Source: Terriglobia bacterium (lineage in GTDB: Bacteria > Acidobacteriota > Terriglobia > UBA7540). Taken from it: a DNA stretch of 64,000 nucleotides. Numbering within the stretch: the stretch's first letter is position 1; each line of letters opens with the position of its first letter. This document shows positions 45,798-55,774 of this stretch, piece by piece. A program made the translations under genes and the position numbers. The stretch lies in assembly GCA_030041095.1 (NCBI GenBank), contig JASHON010000028.1, positions 1 to 64,000 on the forward strand. Reading direction: 5' to 3'. Under the pieces are notes generated by a model. It was not told where the DNA came from and ran no database searches. It saw nothing but the letters and a program-made list of their open reading frames with translations.

Positions 45798-46415
45798 TCA
45801 GCCGCGCCGCGTTGACGGTTGCGCCGGGGTCATGCGCTGGCGTGACAGGCAGAACCACGCTTTTGCATCGTGAGCGCGGAACTCGCCGGACCGCAGCTCG
45901 ACGATCTCCAGCGCGGGCTCGATAGCACGAACAACATCGCGTGCCGAGCGGCGAGGAGGACCGACTTCTCGAGGCGGACCTTCGGTGCTGCCAATGAGGC
46001 TCAGCCACAAGCCGCCGGGCATCAGGGAACCCGCGACATGCGCGGCGAAGCGCTCGTGCTCCTCGGGTTCGTCGAAGACATGAAAGCAAGCACGGTCAAA
46101 GACGAACTGAAAGGGGCCGTCGGCCACGGGCGCGGCGAGAAAATCCCATGTCGCGAAGCGGCAGCAAAGATTGCGGCCGTCCATTTTGGCGATAGCCCTT
46201 TGGACTGCCAGCGGCGAGACGTCAATGCCGAGCACATCGAAGCCGCGCTCGGCCAGCCAAATCGCATTCGTCCCGGTGCCCGCGCCGATCTCGAGCGTTC
46301 GACCCGGCGCGACGCCGCCTGAATTGACGAACTCGATGAGCAAGGGTTCCGGCTCGCCCGTATCCCAGGGCAGTTCCCCGGAGGCATAGGATTCATTCCA
46401 GGATGGGTGCGGCAT
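45798..46415 (-). CDS. Class I SAM-dependent methyltransferase (TehB/TPMT-like)
   Basis: 205 residues. MPHPSWNESYASGELPWDTG is the typical start of this group, which includes thiopurine- and tellurite-type methyltransferases. Motif I is LEIGAGTGTNAIWLAERGFD, then VLGIDVSPLAVQRA, and a later FVFDRACFHVF. It methylates a small molecule, probably in detoxification; the target is not readable. It lies on the same strand as the AraC gene, 167 bases upstream of it. Confidence 0.85.
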   Translation of the reverse strand: MPHPSWNESYASGELPWDTGEPEPLLIEFVNSGGVAPGRTLEIGAGTGTNAIWLAERGFDVLGIDVSPLAVQRAIAKMDGRNLCCRFATWDFLAAPVADGPFQFVFDRACFHVFDEPEEHERFAAHVAGSLMPGGLWLSLIGSTEGPPREVGPPRRSARDVVRAIEPALEIVELRSGEFRAHDAKAWFCLSRQRMTPAQPSTRRG

Positions 46416-46665
46416 GAGGGCTTGAGTATAGCACTGCCCTCACTTCCTTAACAGCTTGAATGCCTGGTTCCAATTCTCCCCTGTGAACGCGGTAATCATC
46501 CAAATTACCCGCTTCGCCCATCTGAATCGCCTCCACGGACTTGACCCCGTGAACCGCGAGAACCACGAGTTCTCCGAATTTCAGAGTTTGGCGATTGCCA
46601 TAACGATCAAGCGTTGCGATCGAGCGGCATGATTTTGACGGTTGCGGCCCGAGCGCGTGCGCCGA

Positions 46666-46848
46666 TCATGGGTTTAAGATACGGGCTGCCCTTGTATTTC
46701 GTTCTGTATGCGTGGTCGATGCTCCGACAAGGCGTTCCCGTACAGTGTTATTCACACCGCGATCCCGGCCGCCGGACGGCGCCAGACCAAGAATTACGAT
46801 CAGGCCCAGGAACAAAGATGCTGCGCCCAGTGAGAGCAGCTTGCCCAT
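46666..46848 (-). CDS. Possible small membrane protein
   Basis: 60 residues: MGKLLSLGAASLFLGLIVIL, GLAPSGGRDRG and a polar tail. One membrane helix spans about 5-23. AGGAG lies about ten bases ahead of this ATG. It follows the aldo/keto reductase stop by 34 bases on the same strand. No homologue is recognised; it could be chance. The region 46416-46665 upstream of it holds nothing else. Confidence 0.35.
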   Translation of the reverse strand: MGKLLSLGAASLFLGLIVILGLAPSGGRDRGVNNTVRERLVGASTTHTERNTRAARILNP

Positions 46849-46882
46849 GTTCGGTCTGCTCCTGCTTGCCATGTCCAATCAC

Positions 46883-47878
<996 letters not shown>

Positions 47879-48514
47879 TCATCCTCCATCTCTACTTCAG
47901 TGACGCGATTTTCACTCCTCTTCGACGATGCCGCAATACTCATGGCCTATCCGCGGGTGCTATCTGTCATTCAACAGTTTAGATGTCACCGTCTGCGGAG
48001 CGCACTAGCGAAGCGCGCCAATCTGCTTGCAAACCCCGCCATTCTCATTTTCGGACCATAATGAAAGCCTGACAAAAATGCAATGCGCTGTGAGGCTCGT
48101 CGACGATCCGGGTAATTGAACCCACCTGCGCGGAGATACATGGGAGAATCGGATTCAGGAGGGAGCCAGTGGAACGCGGTGAGGCGCCTTCCGATGCCAG
48201 ACCTGCATCACGTCAAGGCTGCCGTTCTCAGGAGCCTCGCTTTCAATAAGACCGTCGTACTGAGGTATCGTATTTCATCTCGAATCCCGGAAGCTGGCGC
48301 CCGGCACGATCAATCTACGGCTCGGGACCGTGCGCCGTCTCCGGAGCTCGAAGTCGATCCCTGCCGGCGATATGATACACAAGGGGCAGGATGGGTGGCG
48401 ACCAATTTGAGACATCGGCCGCAGCAGATGAGCGAATGAACTCGTGGGTCACCGGTACAGACCGACGCAAAGGCCGTTGCGTTCGTTCTGATCGAGCACA
48501 AGGAGCAAACGAAT
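47879..48514. other. Intergenic region between aldo/keto reductase and VOC genes
   Basis: 636 bases without a convincing gene. One plus-strand frame (48116-48439) has no ribosome site and no recognisable domain. No repeat of the families seen elsewhere is evident. Confidence 0.4.
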
Positions 48515-48991
48515 ATGAAGGCAAAGAACACGATCTGCCTCTGGTTCGACAAGGACGCGCATGAGGCGGCGCGCTTTTACGCCGGGACCTTTCCGGCTAG
48601 CGAAGTAACCGCTGTTCACGAGGCCCCCGGTGACTATCCGGGCGGCAGGAAGGGCGATGTGCTCACGGTGGAGTTCGCCGTCCTGGGCATTCCCTGTCTC
48701 GGTCTCAACGGCGGCCCGGCGTTCCGGCACACCGAGGCCTTTTCCTTCCAGGTCGCGACGGAGAATCAGGAAGAGACGGACCGTTACTGGAACGCGATCG
48801 TTGGCAACGGCGGCACAGAAAGCCAGTGCGGTTGGTGCAAGGACCGCTGGGGCCTCTCCTGGCAGATCACCCCGCGCGCGCTAACCGATGCGCTAGCGGC
48901 TGGCGGCGGTGAGGCAAAGCGCGCCTTCGAAGCGATGATGACGATGAAGAAGATCGACGTCGCCACCATCGAGGCGGCGCGGCGAGGTTGA
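48515..48991 (+). CDS. VOC-family protein (PhnB-like)
   Basis: 158 residues. The vicinal-oxygen-chelate fold opens ICLWFDKDAHEAARFYAGTF, then VLTVEFAVLGIPCLGLNGGP, and ends in CGWCKDRWGLSWQITPRALT. This is the PhnB/3-demethylubiquinone-methyltransferase-like subgroup, whose members are mostly of unknown function. AAGGAG lies nine bases before the ATG. It neighbours the DGPF/ECF42 sigma region on the opposite strand, as such VOC genes often do. Confidence 0.88.
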   Translation: MKAKNTICLWFDKDAHEAARFYAGTFPASEVTAVHEAPGDYPGGRKGDVLTVEFAVLGIPCLGLNGGPAFRHTEAFSFQVATENQEETDRYWNAIVGNGGTESQCGWCKDRWGLSWQITPRALTDALAAGGGEAKRAFEAMMTMKKIDVATIEAARRG

Positions 48992-49053
48992 CGTGAACAC
49001 GCCGACACGTCCTTATCTCAAATCCTGTGATAATAGGCAGTGCATGCCAGCAC

Positions 49054-49296
49054 TCACGCGCCTGCCGGATCGCTTTGCCCGCGGAACATGCCTCCGAGCG
49101 GAGTAATGATTGTACTCCCCGGTTGGGTCAGAGAATATTCGACGGCAGTGGTTTTCGATTTCGAGACTCGCCTGGTGATGAACCCTGTGGACTCGAGCCT
49201 GCGAAGATTTCTGGTAAGCATTCGCTGGGAGACCCTTCCAAGGTGGCGACGCAACGGTCCATGTCGATAAGCGCGTTTCAAGGGAGAGGACCGCAC
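49054..49296 (-). pseudogene. HxlR-type regulator, N-terminally truncated
   Basis: An 80-residue frame directly after the sigma gene stop. RHLGRVSQRMLTRNLRRLES, then TGFITRRVSKSKTTAVEYSL and TQPG, match the winged-helix half of HxlR regulators. The first helices and the conserved N-terminal Cys of the family are missing, and no start with a ribosome site is present. It looks like a remnant. Confidence 0.55.
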
Positions 49297-50568
49297 CTAT
49301 ACGGAGAAGGCTGTGTTCTCCAACTGCTTCAACCTGTTCGCCAGCAATTCCTGTTCTCGCAGGTTCTTCGTCATTGCCATGGCACGTTGGATTTCTTCAC
49401 GTGCCTCAGAGAGCCTGCCCATCTTCATCAGCAGGTCTCCGCGAACGCTTGGAAAGAGATGGTAGCCGGCTAGCGCAGAGTCACCGGCGAGGGTGGCGGC
49501 TGCGTCGAGTCCAGCGGCTGGGCCTTGGACCATGCTGACGGCGACTGCGCGATTGAGAGCCACGATTGGAGATGGATTGATTTCGAGCAAGGCGTCGTAG
49601 AGAAGAACGATGCGGTCCCAGTCTGTCTCTTCGGCGGTGCGCGCGCGCATGTGACATGCGGCAATGGCTGCCTGCAACGCGTAGGGTTTCGCGCCACCGC
49701 CTAGTCTTTGCGCTTGTTCGAGCGCGGTCATCCCTCGCTGGATCTGCGCGCAGTCCCACAAGGAGCGGTCCTGATCCGGCAATAATACGGCCTCGCCGTT
49801 TTTGCCCCGGCGCGCTGCGTTGCGCGATGCCTGTAACTCCATTAATGCCACAAGTGCATGAACTTCCGATTCGCCGGGGAGAAGTTGGCCCAGCATGCGC
49901 CCTAGGCGCAGCGCCTCTTCAGAGAGAGCCCCCCGCATCCATTCGTCGCCCGAGGTCGCGGTGTAGCCCTCATTGAAAATCAGGTAGACCACCATGAGCA
50001 CAGACTCAACCCTGCAACGCAAGTCGTCCCCACTCGGCGTCTCAAAGGGAATGTGTGCCTCCGAGAGAGTCCTCTTGGCGCGAGAGATCCGCTGGCCCAG
50101 TGTCTTCTCCGGCACGAGGAAGGCGTGAGCTATTTCCTCCGTGGTGAGGCCGCCGATCAGGCGCAACGTGAGCGCGATGCGTCCTTCCACCGCGAGCACG
50201 GGATGGCACGCGGTGAACATCAGCCGCAGAACGTCGTCGTCGATGACACGATCCAAGGATTCATCAAGTTCCTCTCCGAGTCGCTACTGTTGCCATTTCA
50301 GCTCCCGGGCAATTTCTTCGTGCTTTTGTACGAGCATGCGGCCGCGCCGCAACGAATCGATCGCGCGCCGCTTCGCCGCCTTCATCAGCCATGCTCCAGG
50401 ATTGTCGGGGATGCCTTCCTCGGGCCAGACTTCGAGGGCAGTCACGAGCGCATCCTGCGCCAGCTCCTCTGCAATGCCGATATCGTGGGTGACGCGAACA
50501 ATCGCGGCGATCAGCCGCGTAGACTCGATCTTCCACACCGCCTCAATCGTCTTGTGGATGTCGCTCAT
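49297..50568 (-). pseudogene. ECF42-type sigma factor interrupted by an in-frame TAG
   Basis: One frame of 424 codons from ATG 50568 to 49297. The N-terminal 94 codons hold sigma region 2 (VTHDIGIAEELAQDALVTAL, then AWLMKAAKRRAIDSLRRG) and end ...ELKWQQ, TAG at 50284-50286. The frame continues without shift: RLGEELDESLDRVIDDDVLR, region 4 (GGLTTEEIAHAFLVPEKTLG), then the long C-terminal TPR-like extension of ECF42 factors. The extension is needed for activity in studied ECF42s. The C-part could restart at TTG 50256, but the split separates the -10-binding and -35-binding parts. It overlaps the DGPF gene upstream by four bases (ATGA). Confidence 0.8.
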
Positions 50569-50987
50569 GCCCTCGCCGCTGAAGAGTCTCTGAGGGTCTC
50601 AAAGCCTTCGGCTGCCTTCTGAACATCTTCCGGGAATTCACCCATCTCTTGAATCTGGCGCACTTCGATGATCCCGTCGCACAATATCGGCGCCCGCTTT
50701 GCCCATTCGATGGCCTCTTCGCGCGAGCGGACCTGGATGATCCAGTAACCACCGATGACTTCTTTCGCCTCAGCAAACGGCCCGTCGGTCACCGTCGCCT
50801 TGCCGTCGGCGAAAGAGATGCGGGCTCCGCTGGAAGGAGGAAACAAACCATCCAGCGCGAGCAGCACTCCCGCCTTCTGCAGCGCCCTGTTGTACTCCAT
50901 CATCTTCGCCATCGCTTCCGCGCTGTGAACTTGGTCCGGTGGGGCCGATTCATATCCTTTGGGTATCACGATCATCATGAAACGCAT
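50565..50987 (-). CDS. DGPF/YCII-related protein 1
   Basis: 140 residues. The family marks are MRFMMIVIPKGYES, the DGPF signature (VTDGPFAEAKEVIGGYWIIQ) and EEAIEWAKRAP. DGPF proteins are the standard neighbours and likely targets of ECF42 sigma factors; their biochemical role is unclear. Its stop overlaps the ATG of the sigma gene, a coupling typical of this system. Confidence 0.88.
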   Translation of the reverse strand: MRFMMIVIPKGYESAPPDQVHSAEAMAKMMEYNRALQKAGVLLALDGLFPPSSGARISFADGKATVTDGPFAEAKEVIGGYWIIQVRSREEAIEWAKRAPILCDGIIEVRQIQEMGEFPEDVQKAAEGFETLRDSSAARA

Positions 50988-51100
50988 GGATCTGCTCCTT
51001 AATTATTGTTGATTGCCGCCTGTCAGTTATCTTCATTTCGTTTATTTGAATCCGTCGCCAGCCGAGTCTCGAGGACGCCAGCGCGCTGCTGGCGTACCGA

Positions 51101-51454
51101 TCATTTCTCTGCGGGGGCCGGCATGAAGAAAATCTCTCGCACCTCAACCGGCACCCGGATGGCTTTTGCGCCTTTGCGCGCCCACGCCAGCGCCTCGTCC
51201 AGGTCTGCGCATTCCAGTATCGACAAACCGCCCACGTGTTCTTTGGTCTCCAGGTACGGCCCGTCGGTAACGAGCACTTCACCGTTGGGCTGCGTCCGCA
51301 GTGTGTGGGTCGAGCCCAGGCCGCAGGCGAACTTCCTGACACCTGCAGCGATCATTTCGCGATTGAGCGCGTGAATTTCCTCTACCTTTGCTTGGTCTTC
51401 CGCGGATGGGTCGTAGTTGTCGGGGAGGTACATCGTAACCAGATATTGCGGCAT
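51101..51454 (-). CDS. DGPF/YCII-related protein 2
   Basis: 117 residues: MPQYLVTMYLPDNYDPSAED, later VLVTDGPYLETKEHVGGLSI and ALAWARKGAKAIRVPVEVRE. It is the first gene of the DGPF-DGPF-sigma set, 113 bases ahead of the second DGPF gene. The signature here is DGPY. Confidence 0.87.
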   Translation of the reverse strand: MPQYLVTMYLPDNYDPSAEDQAKVEEIHALNREMIAAGVRKFACGLGSTHTLRTQPNGEVLVTDGPYLETKEHVGGLSILECADLDEALAWARKGAKAIRVPVEVREIFFMPAPAEK

Positions 51455-51689
51455 GTCTTCTTCTCCTGTATTGGTTTTCAGCCGGGGTGTTGGTCCGGCC
51501 TTCAGTATAACGACGAACGGCCAAAGCGGAATTCTACAACCAGTGCGGAAAATTTTATTTCTGGGAAATGTTTAGTTCTGGCTGCGGCTTCAGGCAGTTC
51601 GTAGGATGCGCTTGGCCGGTCTTCTGTGTTTCCGAGGTAAGATGCTCTATTCGCCTGCGTCGAGACCTTTCGAGAATTCTGCCGATCAA

Positions 51690-51884
51690 ATCACAGGTGG
51701 ACTGGTATTGCTCGGAGACACGCCAAAAAGGCTCTCACCGGATTCTCACCCACGTGGTTCGGCCATGCTGAGCGTGCCGATCCATTCGGGCGACGTACCA
51801 CACGGATTATTTCTGCGCATTCTCAAGGACGCGGGCTTCTCTGAACAGGATTTTCTTGGAGGCAAAAAGAAGCGAAAAGTCTGA
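51690..51884 (+). pseudogene. HicA-like toxin remnant, frameshifted
   Basis: The C-terminal part of a HicA mRNA-interferase fold: one frame gives RQKGSHRILTH (the catalytic-His region, G-S-H) up to about 51745, and a second frame picks up AMLSVPIHSGDVPHGLFLRI, then LKDAGFSEQDFLGGKKKRKV from about 51755. Joining them needs one indel near 51745-51755. The N-terminal strand of HicA is not recognisable, and no hicB antitoxin follows. Probably inactive. Confidence 0.5.
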
Positions 51885-51911
51885 GATAAGCAGGAGCTGA
51901 CCTGGCCGCGA

Positions 51912-52952
51912 CTAACGGCCAAGCTTAAGCTGGCCAGCGTAGCCCGCGGCCACGATGTTCCTCTGGACCGCTTCCATGGCCTGACGGTTGGGCATTCCCC
52001 GGGTCATCACGCCCTCAAAGAAGTAGCCCGTGGCCCAATTGCTGTTATCGCCGCCGATGCCAAGGATGATCGCTCCTTCCTGTCGCATCGGCTGATAGCC
52101 GCTGGGAAGAGGGACTGCGCCGGTCGTGCTGAGGGTTCCGGACTGGGCATTGCCCTGGTAGATGACGTAGGTGTGCTGACCGTCGCTGGCGCCCATGGTG
52201 GTGACGAAGGCGGCGCCGGCGGGGACCTTGAGGTGGCCGTAGATGCCGTTCTCCATGTCGAGCCCTGCGTCGGGACTGCATGGGTTTCCGTGACACATGA
52301 TGTTGATGGCGTCCATGTGGCCCGCGTTGTTGTCGAGATTGTCAGTCTCGGCGTTGCCGAAGTCGAAGCAGCACTTTTCGTTGAGATTGAGGGCGGAGGT
52401 AACCATATAGACGCCCTCGGGCTGACCGTTGACCGCCGTTTGTTTCGGACTGTCATTGCGGTAGCCCATGCCAGGGGAGATGGCAATGCCGTAGACCTTG
52501 CGCCCGGCGACGGTTACGGGGAGAGCGTTGGCTTGGGCGGGGAGGTCATAGCCGTTGGGGCCGGGTCCACGAGCTGCGCCGCCTGGAGGCGCGCGCGTGA
52601 GGTCGTTATGGTTGGGTGACTGGTCGTAGATCCTGGTCATGGTGCAGGTGGCGCCGGCGCAAAAGGCCCTCTGCCTGGCGGCGTTGGCGTAGCCGTCGGG
52701 GAGAAGACCTATGTTGATGGAGGTGTTATCGGATTGCCGCGTGACCTGGTAGAGCGGGCCTGTGTACGCGCGGTACAGGGCGCGAGTGGTGCTGTAGGCG
52801 GCAACACAAGGAGTCTTCGCTGCGAAGATGTCACACGGACGCCGTGTGGCTGCAGGCGCTGAAATGACGCCAACCTGAGCGATCGCGAGAGTGAAAAGAA
52901 TAATTGTGGGCGATAGAATTCTTCCGAACAATGAGTGTGATTTGAAGTGCAT
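51912..52952 (-). CDS. GH54 alpha-L-arabinofuranosidase catalytic domain protein
   Basis: 346 residues. A signal peptide (about 8-34) precedes the AbfB-type catalytic domain: RPCDIFAAKTPCVAAYSTTR, ALYRAYTGPLYQVTRQSDNT, later CCFDFGNAETDN with the nucleophile-position Glu (about residue 202) and GIGGDNSNW with the acid-position Asp (about 300). Fungal GH54 enzymes carry a CBM42 domain after this; it is absent here. The product would be exported and release arabinose from plant polysaccharides. It is convergent with the HicA remnant. Confident in the family. Confidence 0.88.
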   Translation of the reverse strand: MHFKSHSLFGRILSPTIILFTLAIAQVGVISAPAATRRPCDIFAAKTPCVAAYSTTRALYRAYTGPLYQVTRQSDNTSINIGLLPDGYANAARQRAFCAGATCTMTRIYDQSPNHNDLTRAPPGGAARGPGPNGYDLPAQANALPVTVAGRKVYGIAISPGMGYRNDSPKQTAVNGQPEGVYMVTSALNLNEKCCFDFGNAETDNLDNNAGHMDAINIMCHGNPCSPDAGLDMENGIYGHLKVPAGAAFVTTMGASDGQHTYVIYQGNAQSGTLSTTGAVPLPSGYQPMRQEGAIILGIGGDNSNWATGYFFEGVMTRGMPNRQAMEAVQRNIVAAGYAGQLKLGR

Positions 52953-52986
52953 GGGCTCGTGAGTTCCTTTGCTTTATCGGTTTCGC

Positions 52987-53117
52987 TTTCCTGCCTAACA
53001 GTTTATTGGGGAGTTGACGTAGCGCCGGCTTCCAGCCGGCAACTCCCTTCAGTTCAACGGAGGCCGGCAAGATGCCGGCGCACCATTTGCGGCGGCGCCT
53101 CGTGTTTCAGCATCCTG
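52987..53117 (+). mobile_element. 131-bp MITE-like element, copy 3
   Basis: Same orientation as copy 2. The core GACGTAGCGCCGGCTTCCAG and GGCCGGCAAGATGCCGGCG match copy 2. The right end is GTGTTTCAGCATCCTG, a variant also seen at 33007-33022; the left end is degenerate. The anchor-to-end distance equals that of the other copies. Confidence 0.65.
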
Positions 53118-53490
53118 CTAAACGGTCGGAGCGGCGCCTATAATCCATAATAGAGCCATTAATACCCACTCCGGATGATTGCTATCCTCAAGCGCAGGCT
53201 GTATAAGTGGGTGGCTCAGCTTGATTGAGCACACACGGCGCCGATTGATGCAACACCTACAGTGACGGCCGCTCAGGACCTGGGCCATAGCGGAGGGTTG
53301 ATCCTGGGCATAAAGCGGGAGACGGGCAGAGCGTATCGTTCCATCCGGAGCCGGGCGCGAGGCTTGCCCCGGATCGAAAGACGACAACAGTTCCGGCCCT
53401 GATTTCCGCGAGAGTTAAGCAAGACAAGCGGTAAATTTCACCTGAGACTTTTCGGCCTCAGGCCAATCCCTGAAAGCGAGGAACCGATCC
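53118..53490. other. Intergenic region after MITE-like copy 3
   Basis: 373 bases without a supported gene; one minus-strand frame (53118-53387) shows no domain or ribosome site. Confidence 0.4.
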
Positions 53491-54084
53491 ATGCCTCATA
53501 TCCAGCTTGACGAAAAACTGCCGGGCATCCGAGGGCTGTTCGCGTTTCGACCAGAAACCGCGATGCCTATGAGCGAGCTTGTCGAAATTCTTCTGCATTC
53601 GCCGGATACGTTGTCGATGGCGGAGCGAGAACTCATTGCCACTTACGTTTCGTCGCAAAATGATTGCTATTACTGCCAGTCGTCCCACGGGGCGATCGCG
53701 GCGGCCCATCTCAACGGCAACGAGGATCTGGTGCGGCAAGTGAAGGAGCATTTTGAGCACGCTGATGTCTCTGAGAAGCTCAAGGCTCTTCTCACGATTG
53801 CGGGCAAGGTACAACAGGGCGGAAAGAACGTAACTACGGAAGACGTGGAGCGCGCGCGCCGGCAAGGCGCAACCGACCGGGAGATCCATGACACGGTGCT
53901 GATTGCTGCTGTTTTTTGCATGTGCAACCGATACGTGGACGGTCTGGCCACCTGGGCTCCTCAGGACGCTGAGACGTACCGGCAGCGAGGGGCAGCGGTG
54001 GCTCGGGATGGCTACGTGAAAGCCTTGCAGGGATACCTGAAGGCGGCTCACGCGGCAGCACCCGGCGGGTCAGCGGCTCAATAG
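53491..54084 (+). CDS. AhpD-like / carboxymuconolactone-decarboxylase-family protein
   Basis: 197 residues of the peroxidase-related AhpD-like group. The motif NDCYYCQSSHGAIA carries the active-site Cys pair (C59, C62) and His66 used in thiol-peroxidase chemistry. The rest is the all-helical CMD fold. Antioxidant function is the family reading; no AhpC gene is linked here. The C-terminal Ala-rich tail is not conserved. Confidence 0.87.
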   Translation: MPHIQLDEKLPGIRGLFAFRPETAMPMSELVEILLHSPDTLSMAERELIATYVSSQNDCYYCQSSHGAIAAAHLNGNEDLVRQVKEHFEHADVSEKLKALLTIAGKVQQGGKNVTTEDVERARRQGATDREIHDTVLIAAVFCMCNRYVDGLATWAPQDAETYRQRGAAVARDGYVKALQGYLKAAHAAAPGGSAAQ

Positions 54085-54507
54085 CAGGACGGTTACAGAT
54101 CAACGGAGACGCTCCCCAAACGGCCAAGCATCGTGCAGACGCTTGGCCGCCAAGGTGAGGGTCGATATAATGTGTCACGAAGACTGATCCGGAGCAGGAT
54201 TTGTGCAATCGAGTCTGCACCCCTTGAGCGCTCACCCAGAAAATTATCCCGCCCACTCTTCCCGCCTCGCAAAGCCCCAGGGCTTCACTTGAATATCTGT
54301 CATTTAGACGTCCGGCGGCCGTTTCCACAGTAGCGTGATCGTTGAAACCGGGCAGCATCGAGCAGCGGGCTTCCGGGTTTTCCGTTCTGATGCGGAAATG
54401 TGGAGGCAGAGAGTAAGCACAGGTTTGCTTCGCAGTTCCCGGCCTTCAAGAAATTAATTCACCGGCAAGCAGCGGCAGGCGCTTTTACGGTCCAAGGAGC
54501 TTATCCC
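54085..54507. other. Intergenic region upstream of the acyl-CoA dehydrogenase-like gene
   Basis: About 420 bases without a supported gene. The open frame that continues upstream of the next gene (to 54400) has no ribosome site and no conserved sequence. Confidence 0.4.
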
Positions 54508-55659
54508 ATGACGAGATCAAAGCAGGATCTTCTGGCGGAGAACGAGAGGCTGGCAAAGGAACTTCTGGCTCCGCGAGCTGACGAAACCGACCGGGCGCGA
54601 AGTTTTCCGCGACAGAACATCCGGGAGTTAGGACGCAGCGGGTTGCTGGGGCTCCTGGTTCCCATAGAGTATGGCGGCGCAGGCGCCGGTATTCCCGAGA
54701 TGGCTCAGGTCCTGGAGCGCATGGGTGAGGCTTGCGCCTCGACGGCCATGGTGACGCTGATGCACTACTGCGGCGCCGCAGTGGTTGCCGCAAGGGGCAG
54801 CGCTGCCTTGAAGCAAAGTCTGTTGCCGGGCGTCGCGCGCGGCGAACATTTGACGACACTTGCATTCAGTGAGGCAGGTTCGGGCGGACACTTCTACATG
54901 CCGGTGAGCGAGGTGAAAAGGAACGGTGGCGGCCTCTATTTGACAGCTCACAAGACTTTTGTGACAAGCGCCGGCGAGGCAGACAGCTACGTTATTTCAA
55001 CGCGCAGAGCGGGCGCCTCCGGGCCTACTGAACTGGATCTTTACCTCGTCCAGAGAGAAACGAAGGGCTTCGAAGTGGGAAGACCTTTTGAGGGCTTGGG
55101 CCTGGCAGCAAATGCCAGCGCGCCCATGAAGCTCGAAAATGTAAGAGTAAGAGACGATCAACGGCTGGGGAGTGAAGGCAGCGGATTTCAAACCATGATG
55201 GAGGTTGTTCTACCGCATTTTCAGGTGGGCGTGGCGGCGGTCTCGCTTGGAATTGCAACAGCGGCCTTTCAAGCGGCCTCGGCGCATGTTGTCTCCCGGA
55301 AATACGAACACGTGGGCGGAGCGGCTCTAGCGGCAATCCCGCGCGTGCAATTCCTCGTCGCCGAGATGGCGCTGGAGCTGCGCTCGGCACGCGCCTACTT
55401 GAGCGAGACCGTTCGCCGCGTCGGGGCGGCCGATCCGGAGGCCATGCTGGATGTTCTTGGCATCAAAGCGCGGGCGGCTGAGGCTGCGCTGGCTATCGCC
55501 TCGCGTGCCATGACCCTGGGTGGTGGGGCAGCTTACGGCCGGCGCGGCGGGCTCGAGCGGATGTTCCGCGACGCACAGGCTGCCTCGGTGATGGCGCCCA
55601 GTACCGACGTTCTTAAAGAGTTTCTGGGGAAGGTGTGCCTGGGAGTTCCACTGTTCTAG
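54508..55659 (+). CDS. Acyl-CoA dehydrogenase-fold flavoprotein without the usual catalytic Glu
   Basis: 383 residues with the acyl-CoA dehydrogenase N-terminal helical, beta and C-terminal helical domains. LGLLVPIEYGGAGAGIPEMA and LTTLAFSEAGSGGHFYMPVS mark the N and beta domains. At the C-terminal catalytic loop, where dehydrogenases have Y-E-G-T, this protein has APSTDVLKE (about 363-371), as in the flavin monooxygenase and nitroalkane-oxidase-like branches. It may be an oxidase or monooxygenase instead of a dehydrogenase. The start is ATG 54508 with AAGGAG nine bases before. First of a three-gene set with a PhnD-like and a di-iron protein. Confidence 0.82.
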   Translation: MTRSKQDLLAENERLAKELLAPRADETDRARSFPRQNIRELGRSGLLGLLVPIEYGGAGAGIPEMAQVLERMGEACASTAMVTLMHYCGAAVVAARGSAALKQSLLPGVARGEHLTTLAFSEAGSGGHFYMPVSEVKRNGGGLYLTAHKTFVTSAGEADSYVISTRRAGASGPTELDLYLVQRETKGFEVGRPFEGLGLAANASAPMKLENVRVRDDQRLGSEGSGFQTMMEVVLPHFQVGVAAVSLGIATAAFQAASAHVVSRKYEHVGGAALAAIPRVQFLVAEMALELRSARAYLSETVRRVGAADPEAMLDVLGIKARAAEAALAIASRAMTLGGGAAYGRRGGLERMFRDAQAASVMAPSTDVLKEFLGKVCLGVPLF

Positions 55660-55774
55660 CCTGGTCTCCGGGATACCGCTTGCTCACCCGCATGCTTTTA
55701 TCGATCCTGATCCGCCAGCGTGAGGGAGCAGTTGCAAGATTCGTGAGGGACGCCACTTCAGCAAAGGGCGGAAT

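Noticed and set aside
50256-50290. UAG read-through or pyrrolysine in the sigma gene
   Set aside because: Nothing suggests pyrrolysine machinery, and the codon sits in an unconserved linker; a nonsense mutation is simpler.
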